Origin: Phytoseiulus persimilis
Lineage: Eukaryota > Arthropoda > Arachnida > Mesostigmata > Phytoseiidae
NCBI GenBank assembly: GCA_037576195.1
Contig: CM075102.1
Span: forward strand, 620,001 to 684,000
Direction: 5' to 3'
DNA length: 64,000 bases
Shown piece by piece: positions 10,565 through 21,774 of the stretch; within the stretch, counting starts at the first letter, position 1; every line of letters starts with the position of its first letter. The notes below the pieces were generated by a model, which saw nothing but the letters and a program-made list of their open reading frames with translations, did no database searches and had not been told where the DNA came from. Made by a program: the position numbers and the translations under genes.

Positions 10565-10946
10565 GTCCGCCGAGTTCAGTCATCGTTCTGAATCGAAATC
10601 GAACCGAGGGAGCGCATGTTAGAAATATCGTACCATGTATCACAATAAGGACGATATTGACAAGAAAACAGTCGTCTTGGATTTGTTAAAATTGTCAGTG
10701 AGTTTGACATTCCGCAAAGTTAAATTGATCTTCATCGGATTCCGTGGGGTCAGTAGCCTTCCTCGCCGGTCGGTCAGGTTCGGTCCGCCACTTCCAGTGG
10801 TATCAAAAGCTGGGCGGCCCTTCGCGATCGGTTTCCGTTTCAAAACCTGACAGTATATGTTCTCACGAGACCGTCACGTCCGGGATCCGGGATGGGTTTC
10901 CTCAACGCGCACCAGATTCCACCTGTTCGGTGGCCTATTGTCGTCC

Positions 10947-13900
10947 TTAAGCAGACAAACCAATCTTGATGGGCTCGGCAGGCGTGCCTCTGGTCTCGTT
11001 GGCTGTTCTCAACTGGAGAATGTACTCGCGGTACCATCTGATTGACAAGTGTTTGAAGTATTTAGTCCTCAACCTGTGCCCTGTGCGGAGGTCCTCTGCG
11101 CAGACCTGGCCGTTCGGTCCGAGTCGATCCAATGGCAGGATAGACGATAAACTTGATGTTGGAATACCACCTCGCAAGAAATGCGCCGGCGTCAGAACAG
11201 ACGGCTCGTCCGGATCGGCACTTACATACGTCAATGGTCTATCGTTGACGACCGAAGCCAACTCCGCGATGTTGGTCCGGAACTCCTCGTAGGATATCAG
11301 GCTACAACCTGGGGTCTTCACGAGAGCCTTTTTGACCGTTTCAACAACCTTTTCGAAGAATCCGCCCCTCCAGGGCGCTCTCGGGCAATTGAACTGCCAA
11401 TCGATTCGTCGGTTAGCTAGAAGGCTGCAAATCGCTGCCTCCCTCACCGAATTGAGCAACCTCTTGATGTCAGTTGCTGCCTTGACAAATGATCGACCGT
11501 TGTCCGACACGAAAGCCCGGCAACCCGGGTAGCTGCTGATGAAGCGTCTCAACGCGAATAGGGTCTGCTCGGCGGAGAGTGTCGGAACCAGCTCTAAATG
11601 CACGGCGCGAGGAGAACTGCAAGAAAACACAGCCAGGTAGGATTTTTGGGTTTCGATCTTGTTCCGAACGTTAAACGGCCCGGCGAAGTCGACTCCCGTG
11701 GAGGCGAAAGGAGTGAGGATCCTCGCGCGCTCCGGGGGCAACGGGCCCTCGACCTGGCCTGCCGGCGGCGCCTGCCGACGCCTGCATGTCACGTGCCTGC
11801 CCAGGACGCTCTTGACGATCTGGCGAGCACGGGTTATCCCGAAACGCCTACGAAGCTGAGAGAGGATCGTCTGGACTCCGAAATGAGCGTTGACCCGATG
11901 CGCTTGTAGAATGAGCAACGCTGCCAAACGGCAAGATCCAGAGACGATCATCGGGTTCTTCTCGTCGAATGAGAACATAGGTCCCTGAGTCAGTCTGGTC
12001 TTCGCGCGTAAAAGTTGGTCCTCGTCGATGAAAAAACCGAATGATGCGAGTTTCGAGTTTGCCGGGACTCGCCCCTCGCCTCCGACGGCACTCAGCTCCT
12101 CCGGAAAATGCAGCTCCTGAGACCACCGGATCAACCTGATATCGGCTAGTCGCTGGAGCTCGACGTCCGACGGCGGCTTCATCTTTCTGGCGACGTACGT
12201 GAAGCGCTAGACGTTTGCTGTGGTGCGGAGAGCCTTGCCGAAACTGCTGAAACGCTCGAGGTCTACGAGCGGTTGCCATGGGACCACAGCGGCCACGACG
12301 TGTCTCATCTCCTCCTGGACCCCAATGAGACCCGGCAACGCCGTCCGCGGCTGAGTGATCGGCCACTTTGCCTCCGGGGAGCGCAACTAGCGCGGTCCGT
12401 CCCACCACTCGGGATTGTTCGTTAACTGAACGGCAGAGATGCCCCGCGTCGCGAGGTCGGCGATGTTCTTGTCACCGGGGACAAAGAACCACTCTTCCTG
12501 TTTGGAGTCTTTGGAGTCTGGATCTCCGTCACTCGATTCGCCACGAAGACCTTCCATTTTCCAGGTGTCCCCGACGTGGCCCAGAAGTAGGCGATCGTCG
12601 AGTCGAAGTAAAAGGAGACCCTCTAGAATGCAACGGGCATTCTCTCGACGACGAACTTTTTCAGACGAGTCGCCATCAGGGCTGCTAGGAGCTCACCCGC
12701 GGCAATGCCGGGGCGTCTCGAGGTGCCAAGCAAGTTTTGCACATGATGAGGGCGAATTCTGAAGTTCCGTCCGCGAAGCAGTACCGGATGTAAGCCGTGC
12801 AAGCTACCGCGAGCTGCGAAGCATCGGCGAAGACGTGAAGCCGGTGCGAGGCTCGAAGGAATCTCGAAGTCCCGGAACGCTTGGAACTCAGCAGTCCAGC
12901 GATCGAATTCCTCCGCAGCGTCCGCCGGAACCGGGGCGTCCCATCGGAGGTCCTGTCTCCAGAGCCGGCGAATCAGCAGCCTTCCTCGGATCGTGAACGG
13001 GCCCAACCACCCGAGGGGATCGAACACAGATGCGACCGAGCGCAAGACCATGCGCTTCGTAAGCTTCCGTTTCGAACGGGAGAGTTCCGATTGATCCTGT
13101 ATGGTCAGACGGAAGACGTCCTCCTTAGGCGACCAAAGAATGCCCAGAACTTTGAGGACGTTACCGCCAGCCAGATTGAGCGAAGGTGATTAAACGCCTC
13201 CCGAAATCAGATGACCGGCCACTGCTGCGGAGCTCGTTTTCCATTTAGCCAGCTGCATACTCGCGGAACTCAACGTACGCTGGAGTTCATCAACGAACTC
13301 AATCGCCCCAGTGTCGGTGGGGAATTTCCTCAGGAAGTCGTCATAGTAAAGGCTTTCACCAAAGTTGTGAACGGTCCGGGGATCCTTCAACTTGAAATGT
13401 TCTCGCAGCGTTGCAGCCAGCAGGAAGCCACTCGGCGTCGCGCCCCATGTGACTTTAGTCATCTGGAAACATCGGATTCTTTCCTCGCCGGGCGCCTTCC
13501 ACAAGTATTGGAAGTACCGGCCGTCGTCCGGACTCACCCCAATGCAGAGGTACGCACTCTTGATGTCCGCCGAGACTGCCACCTGGTGCAGACGGAAGTT
13601 GAACAGCAGTGTAACCAAATAGGGGTTGAGGTTTGGACCTGGGAGTAGTTGCGAATTGAGCGACGCTGCGCCGACGGCCGACGATGAACAATCGAACACG
13701 ATCCTCCACTTCTCGGCGGTCTCTGTGGTGGTCACCACTGCGTGATGCGGCATGAAATACGATTGGTCGACGCTGTCTGGCGAGCACGGATCAAAATCGA
13801 CGACCTCGAACGCAGGACCCTCGTCCACGAATCTGGTGATCTCAGTGTGGTAACGGTGATCCTTGCCAGGATCGCCACGAAGCTTTTTCAACTTGTTCTC

Positions 13901-16099
13901 TAGGCGACGGATTGCCACGAACTTGTTGTTTGGCAGGCTCAAGATATCAGCCCTCTTAGGTAGAGCGACAGTATACCGCCGACCATCGTACCGCAAACCC
14001 TCTCGGAACTGATGCATGGCGGACTCCTCCTCACTCGACAGCGCCGACGCTGACGCTGCCGGATCCCTGACTCCGATCGAATCCAGATCCCAGAGGCGAT
14101 CTACATCCCGCGCGGCCCTCGACATGACGGCCACGCAGCAGGTGTCTCGGATAGCAGACACGGAAGCACGGACCCCCGACGCCATCGGTCCACCGAAAGT
14201 CCACCCGAAACGGGTCTCACGCGCCACAATGTCTTTGATCAGTCGTCTCTCGCGACCGATGAACGCGATTTTGTGGGTTTTGGCGAACTCCTTGACCGCT
14301 CTACCGATCTCTGTCGGGCAAGCGGCAGGCGAACTGAGTCCGAAATCGTGCTCGTAAGCGAAGATGTCGACCCTTGCGTCATCGTGGTGACTTCCGAGGC
14401 TGAGCTTGAAGCGACCGGCTTCTATTTGATGCTGACTCGAGAATGCCTGGATGCAGAGTTTTGCTTTGTGGAGTGGCGACGCGTTCCACAACCGCCGCCT
14501 TAACTCAGGTTACACAAAGGAAAGTGTGCTGCCCTGATCGAGGAATATTCGGACTGGGATTCTCGCGGCAGCGCACTTCACGTGCGCGTTCACCATGAAG
14601 ACCAGGGCACTGGAGCGGTCAACGGTCTGGGCCGCGATCTCTGACGTCGGAGTTGTGCAGGCTGTAGTCTGATCTGACGGACTGGCATGCGGGTGCATCG
14701 AGGTGTAGTGATCCCTCGACCTACAAGTCTGGCAAGGCACCCTGGGACCCCTGCAGTCCGACTGAGCACCGTGGTGTGGTGCGAAACAGCGATGAGAGCG
14801 CCTTTGCCGATTGAGGATGTCCCTCCTTTGCTGGATGCTGAGCGCACCAGATCAGCGCGCTGACGAATGCGCCGTGGTGGAACAAAACAGACATGGCCGA
14901 GGTCTTTGAACGCCCTGAGTGGCCGCAGCGACAGTCGCCCTCCGCGGGCGCTGCCTTTCGACCCTGGACGTTGAAGCCTGCGCACGCTGCTGCACACGGA
15001 GCGCGTCGTCGCCGGAGGACCCGGGAGCCGCGATCGTCTGGACCAACTCTATTTGCTCTCGATGGGAGACGTAGCGGTTCACGTAAGCGATGAGCTTCCT
15101 GACGTGCCTCGCCACGTCCTCGGCGGTCGGAGCGACACGCTCGCTCCTATCGGGGGGATCCCGCTCGGCGACGATGGTTGCGAGGCGGTTCATTTCCTCG
15201 AAATCGAACAGCAGTTTAGAGCGGAGTGCACTCTCTAAGGATGACTCGAATGCGTGCGCGTATACTTCCAACGGGGTTCCGATCGCCTCGAGTGTTTTCA
15301 TGCCTGCTTGTGCCTTGTTGATGATTTGTCTGAGTCCCGCAGTGTCGAACGGTGTCCTCGCCTTTTGAAGGTTCAGCAGCGAAGCCATCACTCTTATCCG
15401 CTCGATGTCGACCCGACCGAAGTTGTCTTCCAGCAGTCTCAGCGCGACCTCATAGTTTCCGTCGGTCAAATCGAGCGCCTCGACAAGTTTTTTCGGCTCG
15501 CCCCTCAGGTGTTTCCGAAGGGCGGCCAAACAGTCGATCGGCTGTGCTCGTGGACTTTTGCTGACCCAGTTTCGGAATTGGGTGATGAACGCGCGAAATT
15601 TCAATCTGTCTCCGTCGTAAACGTCCGGTGTTATGTCCAGTTTGAAGGCGGGAGCCATGTAAGCGTTTCTCTGCGCCTGGGTCTGGAGAGCGGGGGTCTG
15701 CGCTTCTGCCTCGTTGGGGGGTATCTCCTCGGGATCGGCTGTAGATAGCCCAGTAGTCGTGGTCGATGATGATTGGCCGAAGCGACGAGGTGAATTCGCG
15801 CGCGGCCGTGGGTTGGCGGTGAGTCTGTTCAGTGTTGCGAGGCACGAATGAACGCGGGTCGAAAACTCGTCGCATTCGGTGATTTCAGCGTCGATCCTGT
15901 CTTGGGCTGGATGGCTCACAATCCGTTCATCGAGTTCCTGGAGTCTGGCGAATCTTCGCATGGCGATGTCCAGCGCGTCGGTTATGTCTCGGCTCGTGTC
16001 ACACTGACTGTCCAGGTCGAGACCGTCGGTCGGCAATGACCACAGCTCCGTCGGAGCCGGTAGATCAAGGTCGGTGTTTGTCTTGGACTTTCGACCCAT
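10947..16099 (-). pseudogene. BEL/Pao gag-pol polyprotein
   Basis: The N-terminal gag runs from an ATG at 16099, with a conserved BEL gag core (PAFKLDITPDVYDGD, then FRAFITQFRNWV). A CLFC...H zinc knuckle lies near 14880 and a second CQTC...H knuckle near 14735. The protease motif FLDQGS is near 14530. RT follows (ADIKSAYLCI near 13560; ESLYYDDFLRKF near 13340), then the RNase H FADAS motif near 12810 and integrase (FASTGVDFAGPF near 11680; AFVSDNGRSF near 11500). In-frame stops are at 14852, 14510 and 13190, with frameshifts after 13051, so it cannot yield one protein. From 10565 to 10946 only untranslated 3' sequence is seen. Confidence 0.92.
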
Positions 16100-16170
16100 G
16101 GCAGCGACGTTAGAGTTAACGGTGACTCACGTGCGAAGACACTCGGAACTTCGATTCGACGTGATCGTTT

Positions 16171-16194
16171 CCGAATCCTGGATTCACGGCACCA
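16171..16194 (-). promoter_or_regulatory. Primer-binding site, tRNA-His-like
   Basis: Directly inside the 5' LTR the minus strand reads TGGTGCCGTGAATCC. This is complementary to a CCA-tailed tRNA whose acceptor arm ends CACGGCACCA, as in animal tRNA-His. The match continues into the T arm apart from a 2-base insertion. Confidence 0.65.
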
Positions 16195-16441
16195 TGAAGG
16201 GAACGCAAAGCGCCTTGTTCGCTTTGTGGACGTTCTGCGAATCGAAAATGTCCCTTGATCGACTCGGAACTCTACGTGCGGATAAGCCTGTTTTTGAAGA
16301 CGCCCGCTCGTCACTCGTGTAACGACTCTCTACAAGATTTTTATTATATAACGTATCATACAATTATTTTACAAACGTAGCGCGAGCAGTGTCGCCTCTC
16401 CACTCGGTCTCGTCGCAGGGAATCTCGTAGAATTAGCGACA
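16195..16441 (-). repeat. BEL/Pao 5' LTR
   Basis: On the minus strand it starts TGTCGCTAATTC and ends CCCTTCA. It contains a TATAATAAAAA segment near the middle that could serve as TATA box or polyadenylation signal; the 3' LTR keeps only part of it. Confidence 0.9.
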
Positions 16442-17068
16442 GTGGGAATAAATCGCCAAGTGGAGGTCCCAGCTGTTAAGCAGCCCGCGGTTAAATTCTC
16501 AGCAGTTACGGAGTTTACACAACGCTCAATCTGAATCGACCGGCGGCCGTCAACACAACGTGCTGCGTAGACATGCAACAGGAACGTGCTAGGTTTTCGC
16601 TTGGACTGTCGCATCACCGGTGCCCGCTCAATAAAGCATGCCCGGTTATCGGAGGAAATACGGTTGGCCCTACGGGACTTTCCTTCGGCCCCTCGGATTT
16701 TCGTTGCAATCGGTTTCGGCACATCGGGTATGAACAGTTTCCGGGATCCGCGATCGAGCATGCTTCTGAGGATGTTATTAAAACTTCAAGGGCGCAATTC
16801 GTCACCTACTTCCGTAAAACGAGAACCGAAGTGGCTGCATGGGTTCTCGATATTATATCAACGTCCAATGCATCGATTTCCGATGATATCATTATCTACT
16901 ACATCAACTTTAGATCAGATCAATCGCAGACTACATAGCAGCCTGGAGCCCAACCTCGATGATATTCAGCACGTCGAATGTCGCCCTCTTCGAAGAAGGC
17001 AGCTGATGCTTTGAGATGATCTTGAGAATAGTTCAAGCCGGCTCCACCACGAATGTACGGAACGGCAC

Positions 17069-17326
17069 TCATTGCGAGGTCTCATTCAAGAAACTATCGA
17101 GATCGCGGAATAGCTTGTTAAAACATTTGGAGGCTTCTTTGCGATCTTGTTCAATCAATCTCGACCTGCCGTTACACTGACGACGAAATTTCTCCCAGTC
17201 ATCTGAGACTCTCCCTAGAAGCCCTTCCAAAATCATTGTATGGGCTTGTATGGGTATGAGTTTATTGATCTCGACTTCTGTTAACGAGACAAAATCATCT
17301 TCAAATATCCTGTACAGCTGCCACAC
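17069..17326 (-). other. Unrecognised 85-codon ORF in the F-box 3' flank
   Basis: The frame lies about 200 bases downstream of copy 2 on the same strand, is rich in charged residues and ends in a TGA. It has no ATG near its start; a pyrimidine-poor AG just before 17327 could be a splice acceptor. The unit 3 counterpart (23975-24160) has a 2-base deletion and is cut by the unit junction, and unit 5 (48290-48500) has stops. It may be the remains of an exon. I recognise no family. Confidence 0.2.
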
Positions 17327-17455
17327 CTATTCGAAAGAATCTTTTCCGATAGCCTCGGTTGTTTCAAAATCTCAATTTTATCAAAACATTCCGACGTCCA
17401 TACTTCGACGCGAACTGGAGAAAGGAGGGGACATGGATATCTGACTTCGGAAGAG

Positions 17456-17461
17456 TTTATT
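17456..17461 (-). terminator. AATAAA polyadenylation signal, F-box copy 2
   Basis: AATAAA on the minus strand lies about 67 bases past the TAA stop. It is retained at the same place in copies 3 (24284-24289), 4 (36774-36779) and 5 (47571-47576). Confidence 0.6.
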
Positions 17462-17527
17462 CCAACAGAAATAGATCTTTACAGCATTGTTTGATCAAGG
17501 GGACGAATGCTCCTCCCGCCGGCTGAG

Positions 17528-19312
17528 TTAGTCGCTCGTTACCCAGCTGATCGGCTTCACTCTACCGGCGAAGTTCCTCAAACTGCAGAAACTCCGTCCC
17601 GGGAACCGAGCCATGGACAGTCCTTTGATGTTGCTGACCGATGGCTCTTCCGGCCCTACGAATCTAACGGGGTGGATTCCTCGATGAAGATTCGCTTCTC
17701 GGGCTCCATGTTCCAGCGCACAACGAACCTCCTCGGCGTTTGGGATGCGTATCGCGTGGAGGTGGAAAACGTCGAGACTGCTGAAAAGTTTAGGGAGGTT
17801 CGCCCCCAGCATGTCGATATCGATCGGCCTGGCTCCGTTAGAGGAGAGGCAGAGCTGCTTCAGCTCAACCGCGCTCAATGCCTCCCAAAGTGAAGGCGAA
17901 TCGACGGAAAGATCGAACGATTCTAGTTTGAACTTCTTCAGATCCTTGCACGACGAGAGGAAATCTCCAAGTCGCTTCAAGCTCGGTTCGTTGTACAAAC
18001 TGAGCTTGACCGACTTCAGGGAGCAAGGTTCTTCGACAAGTTCAAACAAGTCCTCCTCCACCTCAACCCCGTTGAGAGTAAGCTCCTCGAGGCTTTTGAA
18101 GGAGCTGAGAAACTTCACGAAAAGACCCGAGAGCTTCCTGTCAAGGCAGTCATCGCATTCCGGGTCTCTCGCTTCGATGCAGAGCGTCTTCAGCTCGAGC
18201 TTGCTGAGTGCCTCGAGGATGCCTTCGCTCACGACTGGATTGCCTTCTGTGGTCGCGAAGAGGGAGCAGTTGGGTAGGGCCAAGGCGCAGACAGTCGGGG
18301 ATTTCTCCACGAGCGATTGCCATGATTCTGGTGAGAACTCGAAATGAAGTTTCGAGAAATCGAGCTCCGTCAAAGCTGAAAGCGTCTTCAAGCTCGGCAT
18401 CCTGAGCCCTCTCCGATGGGAATAGACGCGTAGCCCGATCTGACCCTCGGAGAACGAATCCGGGAACTCGAACTCGTCACCGTAAATGTAGTGGACCGGG
18501 TACGAGTGGCTGAGTGTTCCCGGCATGGTTCCCAGCTCCACGCCCTCTTCGTCGAAGTTCTCCCGCTCGAACCAACAGCAATGGTTCACGGCCACGTTGA
18601 ACTGGAGGAAGTGATCGAGGAAAGTGTCGTTCTTGAGAATCCGGGAGAAGACTCTGGAGCGTAGCTGCTGTGAGCGACTCAGCAGGTCTGTCGATAAGAT
18701 CAGAGTCCTGTACCCGCTCAACCGTTCAGCGCTCAGGCTCACACTCTCAGTCGACGCCGGCTCTCGACTGTACCCGATGGGATTGAGGTGGAGATAGGTG
18801 ACCCCGGGGCAAGCTTCCAAGAGTCTCACCACGCTGTCCATGACATCATCACTGGGGGCGAACTCAACGTAGAGTTTTCGGATGCTGGGATAGAGTCCGA
18901 GACAGTTGTTTCCGGAATTTTCACTGATGGTAACACTCAGGTCCTTCAACTCCTTCAGCTCCGGGACAACTTCAAGTAGATCCTGCTGCGTCAGCGAGGA
19001 GTTCACAACATTCAACTCAGAGACGTTGCGGCAGTTTCCGATGAGCGTTTTCATGCTCTCCGACCCGGACCAGCAGTCGGAGAGATCCAGAGAACGCACT
19101 TCCGATGCTCTGGGGGAAACGAATTGCAACAACGATCCGGTGATGTTGTTACTCCTTATGCGCTCCAAGGAGGACAAGCTCTGGCAGACCGCCTGGAGGC
19201 GGGGATGGGCGGCGGCGAATGAACACAACGACCCTTGTCCGAGGAACTTCGAGAGATGATCCAGCATCTCATTGGGGAGATCCATCAGCTGCGTGAACGA
19301 CCTGGACGCCAT
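17528..19312 (-). CDS. F-box/LRR protein, copy 2 (intact, 594 aa)
   Basis: This is a single uninterrupted frame from ATG 19312-19310 to TAA 17530-17528. In-frame codons extend 17 further upstream only to a GTG, so the ATG is the likely start. The F-box is at about residues 7-45 (LMDLPNEMLDHL, with hydrophobic spacing through AAAHPRLQAVC). Degenerate leucine-rich repeats follow throughout, for example VRSLDLSDCW (about residue 80), LTELDFSKLHFE (about 315), LEELTLNGVEV (about 420) and LKQLCLSSNGA (about 500). There is no signal peptide or membrane segment. The inferred role is substrate recognition for a cullin-RING (SCF) ligase in cytoplasm or nucleus; the substrate is unknown. Copy 3 differs at only about ten residues. 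Confidence 0.92.
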   Translation of the reverse strand: MASRSFTQLMDLPNEMLDHLSKFLGQGSLCSFAAAHPRLQAVCQSLSSLERIRSNNITGSLLQFVSPRASEVRSLDLSDCWSGSESMKTLIGNCRNVSELNVVNSSLTQQDLLEVVPELKELKDLSVTISENSGNNCLGLYPSIRKLYVEFAPSDDVMDSVVRLLEACPGVTYLHLNPIGYSREPASTESVSLSAERLSGYRTLILSTDLLSRSQQLRSRVFSRILKNDTFLDHFLQFNVAVNHCCWFERENFDEEGVELGTMPGTLSHSYPVHYIYGDEFEFPDSFSEGQIGLRVYSHRRGLRMPSLKTLSALTELDFSKLHFEFSPESWQSLVEKSPTVCALALPNCSLFATTEGNPVVSEGILEALSKLELKTLCIEARDPECDDCLDRKLSGLFVKFLSSFKSLEELTLNGVEVEEDLFELVEEPCSLKSVKLSLYNEPSLKRLGDFLSSCKDLKKFKLESFDLSVDSPSLWEALSAVELKQLCLSSNGARPIDIDMLGANLPKLFSSLDVFHLHAIRIPNAEEVRCALEHGAREANLHRGIHPVRFVGPEEPSVSNIKGLSMARFPGRSFCSLRNFAGRVKPISWVTSD

Positions 19313-19371
19313 TGCAGTAGAAGCGTAACTACGGAGCCGCGAACGATGCACGAGCGAGCACACTACGCACT

Positions 19372-19407
19372 AATGTGATCTATGCCGCTGGAGCCGGTGG
19401 TTTTATC
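19372..19407 (-). promoter_or_regulatory. Core promoter of F-box copy 2
   Basis: GATAAAA (19401-19407, minus strand) and TCACATT (19372-19378) are spaced as in copies 1, 3 and 6. The leader to the ATG is about 64 bases. Confidence 0.4.
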
Positions 19408-20294
19408 TCGATAACCCTCTCCGTAATCGGGCTCCCTCAGCTCGGACCGTGAGCGCCCTCTCGAGGAACCAGACACGGTTGGTGGTCGCAGCGGCAGCCA
19501 ACCCCCGCTTCAAGGTTCGTGAGGCGCCGTATTCGGAACCCCGGAAGCCCCATCGATCTCGGGTTGGCGGAAGCTCTCCCGAGGTTGACTCTGGGGATGA
19601 GACCGTCGAAACTACTTTCTCACTTAAGAGAGTGGCCGAGGTACTGTTTGATACCTCTGATTTCCGATTGAGGAGGCCTCAGCGTTCGTATGAATAAGCA
19701 AAACGGAACTGCCTGGAAGATGGAGAGCATCTTAAGCAATTTGTGCAGATGATTTCCAGTTCATGACCGAGCCCGTGAGATCCGCCCATCTGGATTTGAC
19801 TTCGAAATGGCCATGAATGAAGTGGCGAGACTCGGATACGAGTTGAGCTCTGATCCAAGATCGATACCATCGGAACCTCTGCTCGATTGTCAATGGTGAC
19901 CATCGATATTCATTTAGTGTGTACCGTTCAATTTCATGCGACCCCGATTCAGAGGCGAGTGGTGTCAATAGATCCGGAATTCTTCCAGCGCGGAGCTTAC
20001 AGCTTCATTCTCGTTCTACGGACGGCCTAACCAAGCGAAGTCTAAACGCGGTGACAGAATCACAGTGTTCGTACACACAATCTTCGTGAGCTGGTTTAAT
20101 CCTGATTTCGAGCTAGGAAACATGCTGCTGCTGAGGGCAATCAACTCGTCGGATACTCTGGGATGGGGTTATTCGATGCCACCACTCCGCTTCAATCGCT
20201 CGGAAGTCCACTACAATCAGCGTTTTTCGTGAAAGCGATTCATTGCATCTGGGAGATAAGCTCGGGTTTTGTTCGGAGCACCTAGAGGGATTCG

Positions 20295-20908
20295 GTCGGG
20301 TACCAGTTACCCGAATCCCAGTTACGTGAATCCCAGTTACCCGAATCCAAATCACCCTCTCTCACCGCTAAATCCATGGAGCGCTGAAGCTCCATGTCCG
20401 TTTCGCACGCCGACAAAACTTTGGAAGTTCAAGTCAGCCAATACTGTTCCAGTCTCCTACCCCGATTGAAGTTCTCAATATTTCTACTAGGACTTCGAAA
20501 GTCGTCCTTCACAGTAAGGTATCGTTTTTATTATTCTTATCTTGATACTTTTTTCGTTAATTTACTGCGCGCGCTTTTCGGGAAAGCCGGCCACACCGGT
20601 CTTGGGTTTCCAAGATTCTCAAGCCATATTTGTATTTCGCACGTCACATCTGAGGCTGGAGATTCGTGAAAATACACTGTACACTGCGCTGTACTTCATT
20701 GTACGAACACGACTTTGTATATTCGTATGGTTTGCGCCCTCCTTGCGTCAGAGGGATGGATATCTCTTTCAGTCAGTTTCTATGCTTCTCCTCGGGATAC
20801 GTCGTGACTCTAAACTCTAGAGCGGGAGGATTTGGCGGTGAGAGAGGGTAATTTGGAGTCGGGTAACTGGGATTCAGGTAACTGGGATTCGGGTAACTGG
20901 GATAGGAC
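20295..20908. mobile_element. 614-bp inverted-repeat element, 10-bp TSD, private to unit 2
   Basis: Units 1, 3 and 6 lack this block. GAGGGATTCG occurs on both sides (20285-20294 and 20909-20918) and once at the empty sites. The termini start GTC and end GAC, with inverted repeats of about 80 bp containing three tandem CAGTTACCCGAATC-type units, then a CACCCTCTCTCACCGC-like segment. There is no transposase frame in the AT-rich centre. The architecture matches the 6736-8377 element (tandem-unit termini, 9-10-bp duplication), although the sequences differ. Confidence 0.9.
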
Positions 20909-21774
20909 GAGGGATTCGACTTTTGGGCATGCTGAAGAATGAGAAGCGCGGCTCGATTGCACGATTGACCCACCGCATTGTTGGGGTCGGAAATCGACAG
21001 CGGTGGTGAAATGAAGTTCATGAATTCGAAATTGTTTCTCAACCGGTACATCGATCCACTCACAGAGAACATCAGAGCACCCCGCCCGCATTCAGAAGCA
21101 ACGGACTCCAGAACATGGGAATCAACAAACGCTTCGATCGCTCTCGTTGTTTACGCCATCGACAGTTCGATAGCTCCACCGTTACAGAATGTAAGAGAAT
21201 ATAGCTTATTTTCCTACAATATTTGATCTATGAAATTTAATTCTCATGAAATCTTGAAAAACTAAATTTTCAATACGTACTATTCAATTCTCGAAATCTG
21301 TCACCCAGTGATTTCTGACAACACTTGATCTTTTACTGACCAGAACTGTCCGACGGGGATTCGGAAAACTCTGTGTGGCATCGATAGAGGGTTCCGAAGC
21401 ATGAAACAAAACACACGAGTTTTTGGCAGGTGGGCCTGCCTTGGATTGTTTCGCCTGCGGTTACGTATGAAGCTCGGAAAGGCCTTCAGCATCAGCAGGA
21501 GCGCCATACCGTCACACATGATCATTATGAAAATAAAGCGAAAGAAATTGCAGCGAGCGTGTGCCCGGGGTCTAGGAAATAAGGATGCAGTTTATTATCG
21601 GAATTCAGGAATGCAGGAATGATATTCTACGTAGACAAATATAATCGCTTCTACGAAGACAAATATAATCTCTTCTACGACGACAGATAGAAAGACAGAC
21701 TGATAGACAACATAGCAATTCGTATGTGTGAAACACATGGGACTTTGGTGTAATGGAGGCAAAGTATGAAAGGC

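Larger units (their letters stand above)
10314..16441 (-). mobile_element. Complete BEL/Pao LTR retrotransposon (mutated)
   Basis: Two LTRs (10314-10564 and 16195-16441) bracket a gag-pol region on the minus strand. GTGGG is present on both outer sides (10309-10313 and 16442-16446), a 5-bp target duplication. The primer-binding site follows the right LTR directly. Pol order is protease, RT, RNase H, integrase. The element is therefore structurally complete but carries several nonsense changes. Confidence 0.93.

Noticed and set aside
15254-15748. A 164-codon plus-strand gene
   Set aside because: It is antisense to the BEL/Pao gag region, whose frame and motifs are clear.
17745-18405. Plus-strand frames of up to 200 codons over F-box copy 2 (with counterparts at copies 3, 4, 5 and 6)
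   Set aside because: They lie antisense to the F-box coding sequence and mirror its codon structure; no independent motif, promoter or conservation supports them.
19310-19363. A start 17 codons upstream of the F-box ATG
   Set aside because: The upstream in-frame codon is GTG, and it lies inside the inferred leader; the ATG at 19312 is the plausible eukaryotic start.
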